Positions 1 to 12,398 of a stretch of DNA of 64,000 nucleotides are shown here, one piece after another. Positions within the stretch are counted from its first letter, which is position 1. The number at the start of each line of letters is the position of its first letter. Origin of the DNA: Triticum aestivum. Taxonomy: Eukaryota; Streptophyta; Magnoliopsida; Poales; Poaceae. The position numbers were made by a program, and so were the translations under genes. The notes beneath the pieces are model-generated. The model saw nothing but the letters and a program-made list of their open reading frames with translations. It searched no databases and was not told the DNA's origin. The DNA lies in assembly GCF_018294505.1 (NCBI RefSeq), contig NC_057814.1, positions 36,769,054 to 36,833,053 of the forward strand, in the 5' to 3' direction.

Positions 1-2116
1 TTCTAAAAATGATTTAAATCTTTAAAATTTAATATAAAATAAACCGTAGCTCGGATGGAAAAACTTTGTACATGAAAGTTGCTCAGAACGACGAGACGAA
101 TCCGAATACGTAGTCTGTTTGTCAGCCACACGTCCCTAGCATAGAGAACATGGAACTTTTCCCCTCCGGTCCGTCTGTCCGAAAACGTCAAACACCGGGA
201 ATACTTTCCCGGATGTTTTCCCCCTTCGCCGGTATCACCTACTACCGCGTTAGGGCATACCTAGCACCGTGTATTGCCTCGTTATGTTTAGTGATGCTTT
301 GTTTGCTCCGTATTTACTGTTTCTTCCCCCTCTTCTTCTCCGGTAGACCCCGAGACCGGTGCTGATGCCACCGAGTACGACTACATCACCGACGACCCTT
401 CTTCCTGTACAACAGAGCTTCCAGGCAAGCCCCCCCTTGATCACGAGATATCGCCTATTCTTCTCTATACTGCTTGCATTAGAGTAGTGTAGCATGTTAC
501 CGCTTTCCGTTAATCCTATCCTGATGCATAGCCTGTCATTGTTGCTACAGTTGTTACCCTTACCTGCTATCCTACTGCTTAGTATAGGATGCTAGTGTTC
601 CATCAGTGGCCCTACACTCTTGTCCGTCTGCCATGCTATACCACTGGGCCGTGATCACTTCGGGAGGTGATCACGGGTATATACTATATACATTATATAC
701 ATGACACATGTGGTGACTAAAGTCGGGACGGCTCGTTGAGTACCCGCAAGTGATTCTGATGAGGGGGCTGAAAGGACAGGTGGCTCCATCCCGGTAGAGG
801 TGGGCCTGGGTTCCTGACGGCCCCCGACTGTTACTTTGTGGCGGAGCGACAGGGCAGGTTGAGACCACCTAGGAGAGAGGTGGGCCTGGCCCTGGTCGGC
901 GTTCGCGGATACTTAACACGCTTAACGAGATCTTGGTATTTGATCTGAGTCTGGCCATTTGGTCTATACGCACTAACCAACTACGCGGGAACAGTTATGG
1001 GCACTCGACGTCGTGGTATTAGCCGAAGCTCTTTTTGACGTCAGCGACTGAGTGGCGCGCGCCGCATTGGACCGTAAGCTCGCGCTTGTATTAAGGGGGC
1101 TAGGTCTGCTTCCGCCCGCGTACGCAACGTGCAGGTGTGCAATGGGCGATGGGCCCAGACCCCTGCGTGCATAGGGTTTAGACCGGCGTGCTGACCTCTC
1201 TGTTGAGCCTAGGTGGGGCTGCGACGTGTTGATCTTACGAGGCCGGGCATGACCCAGGAAAGTGTCTCCGGCCAAATGGGATCGAGCGTGTTGGGTTATG
1301 TGGTGCACCCCTGCAGGGAAGTTTATCTATTTGAATAGCCGTGTCCCTGGGTAAAAGGACGACCCGGAGTTGTACCTTGACCTTATGACAACTAGAACCG
1401 GATACTTAATAAAACACACCCTTCCAAGTGCCAGATATAACCCGGTGATCACTCTCTAACAGGCGACGAGGAGGGGATCGCCGGGTAGGATTATGCTATG
1501 CGATGCTACTTGGTGAACTTACCATCTGCTCTCTTCTACATGCTGCAAGATGGAGGTGGCCAGAAGCGTAGTCTTCGACAGGATTAGCTATCCCCCTCTT
1601 ATTCTGGCATTCTGCAGTTCAGTCCACCGATATGGCCCTTTACACATATACCCATGCATATGTAGTGTAGCTCCTTGCTTGCGAGTACTTTGGATGAGTA
1701 CTCACGGTTGCTTTTCTCCCTCTTTTCCCCTTTCTATATCTGGTTGTCGCAACCAGATGCTGGAGTCCAGGAGCTAGAGATCCCGAGGATGATTCTACAT
1801 GGAGTTCGGCTTCGAGGAGTAGTTAGGAGGTCCCAGGCAGGAGGCCTTGCCTTTTCGATCGTTGCTACTTTTGTGCTAGCCTTCTTAAGGCAAACTTGTT
1901 TAACTTATGTCTGTACTCAGATATTGTTGCTTCCGCTGACTCGTCTATGATCGAGCACTTGTATTCGAGCCCTCGAGGCCCCTGGCTTGTATTATGATGC
2001 TTGTATGACTTATTTATGTTGTAGAGTTGTGTTGTGATATCTTCCCGTGAGTCCCTGATCTTGATCGTACACATTTGCGTGCATGATTAGTGTACGGTCG
2101 AATCGGGGGCGTCACA
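1..2116 (+). repeat. LTR of the LARD-like element, 3' part (left copy)
   Basis: This stretch matches 8071-10185 with a 1-bp length difference and a low level of substitutions. It ends in GTCACA, the inverted match of the TGTGAC that opens the LTR at 6281. It contains an inverted repeat with 10-bp arms (649-658 and 667-676) and an 8-nt loop, also present in the other copy at 8719-8746. The first 1.8 kb of this LTR lies left of the window. Confidence 0.8.
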
Positions 2117-5100
2117 AGTTGGTATCAGAGCCGACTGCCTGTAGGAATCCCCCTTTCCAACTCCTTGGCCGAAGTCGAGTCTAGTCATTGAAAAACTTTT
2201 ACTAACATGGCTGTGTGGCTTACGGGCCCACGTCGCCATTGGGTGGTATTAGGATCTTTTACTCCTTGTCTATACTCTGGGACTCTGATCTCTCTTCTAT
2301 TCGGGTTAAGTGAATTTTGCTAAATCTAACATTAGGATCTCGTTATCACTTTCACCCGGAGAGCCCCTTATTACTGATGATCGTCTGCTGCACGTGAAGA
2401 CCCTGAAGATACTCTCCGCTGATAACCCGAGAACTTGTGTTCATCGCTTTTGCAATTCCCTTTCATCGATAAACTCCTATGGATAACCACGTATACTCGC
2501 CATTCATACAATGTTTCCCAGTTGATCTTGTTATTACAAGATACCCCGAAATTCTCTCTGTTGTTCCAAGAATCCTTTGAGCTTACTGCCTTGCTGTTCT
2601 TTGTCACCTGAATACCCCTACGGATAATTCTCGCACTTACCGAGTATCCGCTCATCCCCAGTTGATTCAAGTATTTCACAAAAGTGTTCAAAATACCATT
2701 CGATCTTCCGAAAATCCTCAGGAGCCTTTTGCTCTTGAAATTCTTGCTTACTTGCATTATGATTAATCTTAAGTCTCGTAATCTTATTGGCATCTCTTGT
2801 CATTATCATTTTGAGTCCGTTGATTCAATTTGTTGCGAATGCTCGCAATCCTCAGTCAGAGCCTAGAATTCCTCCTTCCGGCTCAGACATCATTTGAAAC
2901 GTGAACTGGTTATCGACCAATCAAATTGCCGTCGATTGTACCCCTAAGTCTATTCAACTTATCCATTCTTAATTAGACCATTGGCTTCTGATCCCTTGAT
3001 TTGGAAATGATAATTCCTTTGCATTTGAGCTTTGAATTACTCAGTTGTTTTTATAGTCCGATGCCCTTTCGTTCCTTCTTCCTCTGATAGAGTACCGATA
3101 CTAGCATCTGCTCCGTTGTAGACCACAAGACCCCTTGTTGGGTTATTATCCGACGGTGTCCTTCATATTCAATAACCTTGTGATCATTTCCATGGATATA
3201 TAATGCCTTTGGTAATTTGTATCCTCTGCTTGATAACCATACCCTACTTTTGAGCTGGTGATTTTACTCTTGAAGTTTGAGGTATATGTTTCTAAGATGC
3301 CCCGATAGATTGAACCTATACCTTCCCTAAAAACCGTATGAACCCGAAGGTTTTCACAAGCCATACCCTTCTGGTATTTTACCAGATAATTTTCTACCAT
3401 ACAACTTCATTGAATGCGAGAAGTGAATGAAAGGTTATGCATTGTAGAAGTGGGAGTCGACCTTGAACTTTGTGTTCATGCCCATGGACACGATGTAGAT
3501 CTTATCATTAAAAGCTTCTCTTAAATTAATTATTCCCTTGGTATAAGTTCATCTTATATCTGTGATCTGGCCTTTTGCAATCGTGGTTCCGACCATGTTC
3601 TCCTTTAAATACCATTTCTCGTACAAGTTGAGCACTTGTCTTCTGTAGAGCAATACCCCAGTCCAACCTCTACTTTGGTTTGTCGTCGAGTATTACCCCC
3701 TGGTATCTCGATATTATCATGGAACAGCATAACTTCTTATGAGTTCTTCATCAAGTACTACATTCTCACTGATTACAGTTTTTCACGGGCTTCGAGTTAT
3801 TAGACACTCAAGGACATCGATAACTGAATCGAGTTCGCATCGCGGTTAAACAACTCTTAGTAACCTTCTTTACTTGCGAGTTTGTACTCGATCACGTCAT
3901 TCCTAGCCTGATTGGCTATATCATTATCGTGCTAAATTTTAACTGTGTTACCGGGTCCTTCTTCCCGGAGCACAATTTTCGACGATGAGCTAATCTTACG
4001 TCGATCTTCCTCGTCATACCATTTGTCCTTGAACAGCAAGCTTGATTTCGAGTTTGTGTCGTACTCGTGGTTCCAATAACCTTTCGCTTCATCATTCCTT
4101 TGACTTGATGTCATCACCGATTGATTACATCTTCATGAAATCTCTCGACAATTGTGTCATGATCATCATCAACATTCTGAGCTCTTACAGGATATCAATC
4201 GAATTCGTGATGAGAAATACCATCCTTATCCCTCGATAATTTTTATTATCATCGACAACACCCTTGACTCCCTTTCATCGCGAACTTGTCCACATTATGA
4301 ATACAACTTGCTCTCCAGCTAGTGTTGTGTTCTGCCTTGAAGTATTACTTTCTTTTCTGTCGAGAATGTTGTGGGGATTGCTCCACCTCTTAGAAATTCT
4401 CGGTATGATGATACTTCTCACCATCACCATTCTTTCTTGGTTCTCGTGTTGATTCCAACCGGGGTATCAACAAGTGAACGACGCTGTTTGGATTCAGTAC
4501 TTCTTGTAACCCTATTGCTTTGAAGTTAATGATCAATAGTTCATTTTAGCCTATCAGTTATTAAATCACCATTCTAACAATTGATCAGGCTACCTATGCC
4601 CATATTTGGGGCGCACCTTTCAACCAATGTTTAATTGTGTATGTTTTCCTCGAACATACATCATTATATCATTCGATCCGACAAATGTTATCTCCTTGTT
4701 CACGTAGTTGTGGAAATCCATCTTTTGGAAATCACGATGAATTGTCCTTAGCCCTTCAGCCACCTCCTTGTCCTCTCCTTGGGTTAATGATGAACTCTTG
4801 TTAACAGAAATCATTTCATAGTTCATTTCCTGAGAATCTTACAGTATCATCCCGTCAATTTGTCTGGCACCTTTCTTCTCAAGCATCCTAAGTCTGAGGT
4901 TTCCTAACACCAATCAGATCTGAATCTCGGTCAGCTATGATGGTTGGAGCATATTTTCAAGAGTTATAACATTGGTCTTTATATGACCCGGTAAGGTGAT
5001 GTCATGCCTAGCACACTTGACCGGAGGACCTATTGTTATAGTTCTTCCTTTCAGCAAGGTTATCCATTCTTCCATGAGGAAATTGTAAGACTTATTCTAC

Positions 5101-6280
5101 AAGTTATTCCTGATGCATCCATTGAGTATCCAAAGTCCGACCCTTGCTTGAAGACCATGTCAATGCTATCCCGAAGCATGTCTGTGGTACTCCGATTTTC
5201 GACAAGAACATTTGAAGCCCAATGCTAAATGTTTTCTTGCTCAATTATCCAAACACCGTTGTATGGGTAATGTCATGAACTTCCTCTCCCCTAACCTAAA
5301 TGGTTTTCTACGTTATACCCTGTCATGGATATCATGCTCTGCTTGTCCTTGGGAAGGATATACCCCTGAATTATGTGTTTAAACACATTTTTCTTTCCAT
5401 TGTTCTGAATAAATCTGATAGACACTTTCCCTTTCCATTCGTTTGTTTAAACCGTTTCTATGATCTATATGGTATAAGCAGTAATAATTCCCTGCTTGTG
5501 CAAACACCTCGGTGTACAACTCTGTCAGTAAGACCCTGTTACTATTGTTGATGACATTCCGGTAACCACCGATGGACGAGAACCTTGCCTATTGGTCTGC
5601 CTCGTTTCAACGAGCAGGAAAATGGTTCTCTTCGTCCCTCGCCCTTGGTACCGACGATGTTGCTGACATATAACTGACAGGCTACCCTCTGACATGCCTT
5701 GCTATCATGATCGCGCAAGATGTCACCGCCCTTCCTACTTTAACCACATGGTGGGTCCATAACCCACAGTTCCACAGGCAAAACCTGACTCTCCTGTGCA
5801 CCCCCTGTTCCCAAATTTATTCATCGTGCGTGGCCTCGTATGTAATTCACGGACCACCGTCCTATTGATCTATACTGGCATCAGACATAATACTTATTCC
5901 GATTGCTTTGAACCCCTTTCACACTCTGTTTCAGGCATCGGGCGATTGCCTGCCCGCTCGAAACTTCCCACGATACCTCCTTTATTTACTATTGATATTT
6001 TCTTAAGTTTCAATTCGAGAGTTACTTTCCACCTTCCCTTGATGTTATCGACCAGATAGTCAACCTTGCAGAGGTCCGTTCTCCCGGGATACCCACCCTT
6101 TATTCTTTCGTAAGTACGATGGAGTTCCCAAAGCAGAGAAATGAAGACATCAATGTAATGAATTGACCTCTTCGAGAAGAGTAACCAAGACCAAGAAGAC
6201 TCGTTAGAATTCGTAACCAGATCTTCCCCCTTACTCCGCCTCCTAAATCTCGGGACGAGATTTTTGTAGTGGAGGAGAAT
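2117..6280 (+). mobile_element. Non-coding interior of the LARD-like element
   Basis: This 4.2-kb interior lies between a primer-binding site and a purine-rich tract (GGAGGAGAA, ending at 6279) just before the next LTR. No reading frame carries gag, protease, reverse transcriptase, RNase H or integrase motifs. The longest frame is a 140-residue minus-strand one at 2371-2793 with no family motif. The last 150 bp resemble the decayed end of a Gypsy polyprotein, but this is only an impression. The element would need proteins supplied in trans. Confidence 0.6.
2120..2131 (+). promoter_or_regulatory. Primer-binding site (initiator tRNA-Met type)
   Basis: TGGTATCAGAGC lies three bases after the LTR end (CA at 2115-2116). 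This is the usual plant LTR-element primer site complementary to the 3' end of initiator tRNA-Met. An identical copy follows the second LTR at 10189-10200. Confidence 0.8.
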
Positions 6281-6734
6281 TGTGACACCCGGATAATTAA
6301 GCTACAGTAACCCTCTACTAATGATGCCACGTCACCACTATTATTGTTACTAAAATCACTCTGGTTCAAATCCCGTTCGAATTCAAAATTCGAAATCAAG
6401 TCAAACGTTAAAGGTTTTCAAATATTAAAACTAAAATGTTCGGTTGGTGCCAAATAATGCATAGATAATTATTGTCGAGAAACCACACTTTTATAAAATG
6501 TTTAAGTAAACTAAAATGAATAAAACAGTAGCTAAACCAATTAAATAAATGCCTTTTGAATTTTATAAAATATTAAACTATTTTGTTCAGGGGTAAAACT
6601 TTTTAAAACAGTAGTTGGAATTGTAACTCCATTTTAGGTGTGGGTTTTATTTTTGTAAAACTATAAAGTATTAAAGAAATAAAAGCAAACAGAAAAGACA
6701 AAAGGGAAAATAAAACAAAAATAAAAAGAAAACC

Positions 6735-7780
6735 CCCCAGGCTAGTTGGGCCTCGGCCCAGCCAGTGGCCTGCCAGGCCGGCCCACTCCCTCCCCTGGCC
6801 TATAACCCCCTGGGGGCACCGAACCCTAGCTCGATCCCCATTCCCCCCTCGCACTCCTCTCTCTCCCTCCTCTGCCCGATCTGGATCGGGGCAAACCCCG
6901 ATCCCATCGGCCCGACGCCGCCGTTTATCCCTGCGGCCACTACGCCGGGGCCCCCTCGCCGGGACGCCCTCCCGCCTCTGCGCGAATGCCCCCGACACCC
7001 TGCGCCCGCCCGTCGCCGTCCACCGCCGCCTGGAGCTCCGCGAGCCCCACCGGAGCCACCCCGTCGCCCCCTTGCCGTCACCATCGCCTGGAGGACCACC
7101 TCGCCGGCCTGCTTCCTCCTCCCCGCCGGCCTGCCTCCACTCCATCCGCGTCGTCCCCGACGACCTCCTCGCCCCCCGCTGCCCTGTACCCCTACAACTC
7201 CTCCCGTGAGCTCCCCCTCTCCTCCTCCGCTCTCTCTCTCGCACCCGCCCGTGCGACCACGTCGCCGCACCCCTGCTCCTGGCCGTGCCGAAGCGCGCGC
7301 GCGAACCGCGCCCGTGGCGACCCCCATCGCGCCCTTGGGGCGCGCTGATGTCGCCTCCCCACTCCGTCGCTTCGGCCATCCTCGCCTTCTCGCACCACCA
7401 CCGCGGCCATCTACGCGCGTGCGCGTCCGGCGCCCGCACTCACGGCGCCCCGCCCGCGCGGCCTTGCGCCTTGCTGCCGCTTGTGCGGTGGCCGCTGGTG
7501 CCTACCGCCCTCCCCCGCACCTGCCGAAGGCCGCCACTGCTCGTCTCGCCGGCATTTGTGCCCCGTAGCTCCCCGCACCCGGCGCTGCTCCTGACGTCGC
7601 CGGCCACCGAGGCCCCCAGGCGCGCTCGCCCTCGCCTCTCCTGGCGTCGGGTGCGAGCACCCGCACCAGTTCGCCCGTCGCCCGCTTTCCCCTCGCCCGT
7701 TCGGGCGGCGCCCGTTGGCCGACCCGCTATGGCCCCTAGGGCCAATGACAGATGGGCCCCACGCCCAGAACGTTTTTATA
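6735..7780 (+). other. GC-rich island inside the LTR
   Basis: About 1 kb of strongly GC-rich, cytosine-rich sequence lies between two AT-rich stretches. Its start (6740-6870) has GGCCCA-type motifs, CCTATAAC, GAACCCTAGCTCGATCC and CTCTCTCCCTCC, which look like a grass core promoter and 5' leader. Long open frames exist on both strands (for example 6765-7568 plus and 6603-7439 minus). They are Pro/Arg/Ala low-complexity and reflect composition, so I do not call a protein. It may be the promoter/leader of the LTR transcript or a captured host gene start. Confidence 0.5.
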
Positions 7781-7950
7781 TAAAATAGTTAAATAAAATA
7801 ATAATTAAAGATATAAAAATAATAATAATAAATAAATAAATAATAAAGATAATTAATTAACTAAATTAATCCTGTTAATATTAACTAATTAAGATTAATT
7901 AACCTAATAACTAATTAACCTAATTAACTACTGTTAATTAGCTAACAACC

Positions 7951-7977
7951 CCTGACAGGTGGGACCCACCTGTCAGG
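7951..7977. repeat. 27-bp perfect palindrome
   Basis: Two 13-bp arms (CCTGACAGGTGGG and its exact reverse complement) flank a single A. It lies in the AT-rich part of the LTR, just before repeats of TGCTGATGTCA type (8008-8034). It could extrude as a cruciform or fold as RNA. No function is assigned. Confidence 0.85.
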
Positions 7978-10185
7978 TTGACCAGGTCAACGGTCAATGT
8001 TGACTGCTGATGTCATGCTGACGTCATGCTGATGCATTAATTAAATTTTGAATTAAATTAATTTATTAAATTCTAAAAATGATTTAAATCTTTAAAATTT
8101 AATATAAAATAAACCGTAGCTCGGATGGAAAAACTTTGTAATGAAAGTTGCTCATAACGACGAGACGAATCCGAATACGTAGTCTGTTTGTCAGCCACAC
8201 GTCCCTAGCATAGCGAACATGGAACTTTTTCCCTCCGGTCCGTTTGTCCGAAAACGTCAAACACCGGGAATACTTTCCCGGATGTTTTCCCCCCTTCACC
8301 GGTATCACCTACTACCGCGTTAGGGCATACCTAGCACCGTGTATTGCCTCGTTATGTTTAGTGATGCTTTGTTTGCTCCGTATTTACTGTTTCTTCCCCC
8401 TCTTCTTCTCCGGTAGACCCCGAGACCGGTGCTGATGCCACCAAGTACGACTACATCATCGACGACCTTTCTTCCTGTACAACAGAGCTTCCAGGCAAGC
8501 CCCCCCTTGATCATGAGATATCACCTATTCTTCTCTATACTGCTTGCATTAGAGTAGTGTAGCATGTTACTGCTTTCCGTTAATCCTATCCTGATGCATA
8601 GCCTGTCATTGTTGCTACAGTTGTTACCCTTACCTGCTATCCTACTTCTTAGTATAGGATGCTAGTGTTCCATCAGTGGCCCTACACTCTTGTCCGTCTG
8701 CCATGCTATACTACTGGGCCGTGATCACTTCGGGAGGTGATCACGGGTATATACTATATACTTTATATACATGACACATGTGGTGACTAAAGTCGGGTCG
8801 GCTCGTTGAGTACCCGCAAGTGATTCTGATGAGGGGGCTGAAAGGACAGGTGGCTCCATCCCGGTAGAGGTGGGCCTGGGTTCCTGACGGCCCCCGACTG
8901 TTACTTTATGGCGGAGCGACAGGGCAGGTTGAGACCACCTAGGAGAGAGGTGGGCCTGGCCCTGGTCGGCGTTCGCGGATACTTAACACGCTTAACGAGA
9001 TCTTGGTATTTGATCTGAGTCTGGCCATTTGGTCTATACGCACTAACCAACTACGCAGGAACAGTTATGGGCACTCGACGTCGTGGTATCAGCCGAAGCT
9101 CTTTTGACGTCAGCGACTGAGTGGCGCGCGCCGCATTGGACCGTAAGCTCGCGCTTGTATTAAGGGGCTAGGTCTGCTTCCGGCCGCGTACGCAACGTGC
9201 AGGTGTGCAATGGGCGATAGGCCCAGACCCCTGCGCGCATAGGGTTTAGACCGGCGTGCTGACCTCTCTGTTGAGCCTAGGTGGGGCTGCGACGTGTTGA
9301 TCTTATGAGGCCGGGCATGACCCAGGAAAGTGTGTCCGGCCAAATGGGATCGAGCGTGTTGGGTTATGTGGTGCACCCCTGCAGGGAAGTTTATCTATTC
9401 GAATAGCCGTGTCCCTCGGTAAAAGAACGACCCGGAGTTGTACCTTGACCTTATGACAACTAGAATCGGATACTTAATAAAACACACCCTTCCAAGTGCC
9501 AGATATAACCTGGTGATCACTCTCAAACAGGGCGACGAGGAGGGGATCGCCGGGTAGGATTATGCTATGCGATGCTACTTGGTGAACTTACCATTTGCTC
9601 TCTTCTACATGCTGCAAGATGAAGGTGGCCAGAAGCGTAGTCTTCGACAGGATTAGCTATCCCCCTCTTATTCTGGCATTCTGCAGTTCAGTCCTCCGAT
9701 ATGGCCCTTTACACATATACCCATGCATATGTAGTGTAGCTCCTTGCTTGTGAGTACTTTGGATGAGTACTCACGGTTTCTTTTCCCCCTCTTTTCCCCT
9801 TTCTATATCTGGTTGTCACAACCAGATGCTGGAGTCCAGGAGCTAGAGATCCCGAGGATGATTCTACATGGAGTTCGGCTTCGAGGAGTAGTTAGGAGGT
9901 CCCAGGCAGGAGGCCTTGCCTTTTCGATCGTTGCTACTTTTGTGCTAGCCTTCTTAAGGCAAACTTGTTTAACTTATGTCTGTACTCAGATATTGTTGCT
10001 TCTGCTGACTCGTCTATGATCGAGCACTTGTATTCGAGCCCTCGAGGCCCCTGGCTTGTATTATGATGCTTGTATGACTTATTTATGTTGTAGAGTTGTG
10101 TTGTGATATCTTCCCGTGAGTCCCTGATCTTGATCGTACACATTTGCGTGCATGATTAGTGTACGGTCGAATTGGGGGCGTCACA

Positions 10186-11149
10186 AGTTGGTATCAGAGC
10201 CAACTGCCTGTAGGAATCCCCCTTTCCAACTCCTTGGCCGAAGTCGAGTCTAGTCATTGAAAAACTTTTACTAACATGGCTGTGTGGCTTACGGGCCCAC
10301 GTCGCCATATGGGTGGTATTAGGATCTTTTACTCCTCGTCTATACTCTGGGACTCTGATCTCTCTTCTATTCGGGTTAAGTGAATTTTGCTAAATCTAAC
10401 ATTAGGATCTCGTTATCACTTTCACCCGGAGAGCCCCTTATTACTGATGATCGTCTGCTGCACGTGAAGACCCTGAAGATACTCTCCGCTGATAACCCGA
10501 GAACTTGTGTTCATCGCTTTTGCAATTCCCTTTCATCGATAAACTCCTATGGATAACCACGTATACTCGCCATTCATACAATTTTTCCCAGTTGATCTTG
10601 TTATTACAAGATACCCCGAAATTCTCTATGTTGTTCCAAGAATCCTATGAGCTTACTGCCTTGCTGTTCTTTGTCACCTGAATACCCCTACGGATAATTC
10701 TCGCACTTACCGAGTATCCGCTCATCCCCAGTTGATTCAAGTATTTCACAAAAGTGTTCAAAATACCATTCGATCTTCCGAAAATCCTCAGGAGCCTTTT
10801 GCTCTTGAAATTCTTGCTTACTTGCATTATGATTAATCTTAAGTCTTGTAATCTTATTGGCATCTCTTGTCATTATCATTTTGAGTCTGTTGATTCAATT
10901 TGTTGCGAATGCTCACAATCCTCAATCAGAGCCTAGAATTCCTCCTTCCGGCTCAGACGTCATTTGAAACGTGAACTGGTTATCGACCAATCAAATTGCC
11001 GTCGATTGTACCCCTAAGTCTATTCAACTTATCCATTCTTAATCAGACCATTGGCTTCTGATCCCTTGATTTGGAAATGATAATTCTGTTGCATTTGAGC
11101 TTTGAATTACTCAGTTGTTTTTATAGTCCAATGCCCTTTCGTTCCTTCT
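10186..11149 (+). mobile_element. Truncated second interior of the LARD-like element
   Basis: The stretch starts with a primer-binding site (10189-10200) and parallels 2117-3087 base for base with few differences. Homology stops at CGTTCCTTCTT. There the left copy continues as interior sequence, while this copy switches abruptly to Copia coding sequence. No target-site duplication marks the switch, so it looks like a deletion or illegitimate-recombination junction. Confidence 0.8.
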
Positions 11150-12302
11150 TTATATGGAACAACCTAAAGGTTTTGTTATTCCTGGAAAAGAAAAGTTTGT
11201 CTGTAAGTTAAAGAAATCTCTTTATGGATGGTACAAGAGATTTGACACCTTGATGCTCTCTCATGGTTTCAAAAGGTCTAATTATGATAGTTGTGTTTAT
11301 TTGAAAACTGTCAATGGTTCAACTATTTATTTGCTCCTTTATGTTGATGATATGCTAATTGCTGCAAAGAGTATGTCAGATATTGATGAACTAAAGAAGC
11401 AATTGAGTAATGAATTTGAGATGAAGGATTTGGGTGCGGCAAAGAAAATACTTGGCATGGAAATATCCAGAGATAGACCGTCTGGAAAAGTGTATCTTAG
11501 TCAGAAGGGATATATTGATAAAGTTCTTCGTCGTTTTAATATGCATAATGCCAAGCCGGTGAGTACACCGTTAGCTGCACACTTCAAATTATCATCAGCT
11601 TTATGTCCTAAGTCAGATGCAGATATTGAGTACATGTCTAGAGTTCCCTATTCGAGTGCAGTTGGTTCACTTATGTATGCCATGGTTTGTTCTCGGCCGG
11701 ATTTGTCATATGCATTGAGTGTTGTCAGTAGATACATGGCTAATCCTGGAAAAGAGCATTGTAGAGCAGTTCAGTGGATTTTCAGATACCTGCGAGGTAC
11801 TTCTAATGCTTATTTACAGTTTGGGAAAACTGGAGATGGACTTGTTGGTTTTGTTGATTCTGATTTTGCTGGTGATTTGGATAAGAGAAGATCACTCACA
11901 GGTTATGTTTTCACCATTGCTGGTTGTGCTGTGAGTTGGAGAGCAACTTTGCAGTCTATTGTGGCTTCTTTCACTACTGATGCCGAGTATATGGCTATTT
12001 CTGAGGCATGCAAAGAAGCTATCTGGTTGAGAGGTTTATACACTGAGCTTTGTGGAGATTCATCTTGCCCTACCATATTTTCTGACAGTCAAAGTGCCAT
12101 ATATCTTACAAAGAATCCAATGTATCATGAGAGAACAAAGCACATTGATGTCAGATTTCATTATATTCGAGATGTTGTTGCTGAAGTCGATTTGAAGGTA
12201 TGCAAGATAAGTACTCATGATAATCCTGCTGATATGATGACGAAGCCAGTTCCGACCAATAAGTTTGAGCTTTGCTCAGGCTTAGTTGGTATTTCTCACT
12301 AG
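11150..12302 (+). pseudogene. Copia pol fragment: reverse transcriptase (3' part) and RNase H
   Basis: One open frame of about 382 residues covers the C-terminal part of a Ty1/Copia polyprotein. It begins inside reverse transcriptase at the conserved MEQPKGF segment, keeps the catalytic YVDD motif (residues 63-66), and runs through the connection into RNase H (DSDFAGD, SDSQSAI, ERTKHIDVRFHYIRD). The frame is unbroken and ends naturally, 96 bp before the 3' LTR. Two defects are clear. Everything upstream (gag, protease, integrase, start of RT) is missing at the 11149 junction. The conserved SLYG...WYKRF block lacks about seven residues (usually LKQxPRQ between these halves), an in-frame deletion. 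The piece cannot act alone. Confidence 0.9.
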
Positions 12303-12398
12303 TCCTATGGACTTTGACGCACAAGGTGTTTATGCTGATTTGGATGGAGTTATTCACTTTCTTCGACTACTGCAGGGAATTTGGCTCAAGGTGGAGAT

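Larger units (their letters stand above)
6281..10185 (+). repeat. Complete 3.9-kb LTR of the LARD-like element
   Basis: The LTR opens TGTGACACCC immediately after the purine-rich tract and closes GGGCGTCACA immediately before AGT and the primer-binding site at 10189. At 3905 bp it is unusually long. It is internally patchy: AT-rich at 6400-6730, a very GC-rich island at about 6735-7780, AT-rich again at 7785-8070, then ordinary composition. Its last 2.1 kb match positions 1-2116. Confidence 0.8.
1..11149 (+). mobile_element. LARD-like Gypsy LTR retrotransposon, LTR-interior-LTR-interior arrangement
   Basis: Positions 1-3087 recur at 8071-11149 with only scattered differences. This repeat includes the downstream part of a long LTR and about 970 bp of the interior behind it. 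The one complete LTR runs 6281-10185, starting TGTGACACCC and ending GCGTCACA. Both LTR copies are followed by AGT plus a TGGTATCAGAGC primer-binding site. The interior between the LTRs (2117-6280) has no recognisable gag or pol, so the element resembles the large non-coding LARD class known from Triticeae. The second interior is cut off at 11149. The left end lies outside the window. Confidence 0.75.

Noticed and set aside
2371..2793. 140-codon minus-strand frame in the LARD-like interior
   Set aside because: No domain is recognisable, the corresponding frame in the second copy at 10645 is shortened to 72 codons, and it overlaps no other evidence.
6603..7788. Several overlapping open frames of 100-278 codons on both strands
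   Set aside because: They are Pro/Arg/Ala low-complexity, open in several frames at once in a GC-rich island, and show no family motif. Composition explains them.
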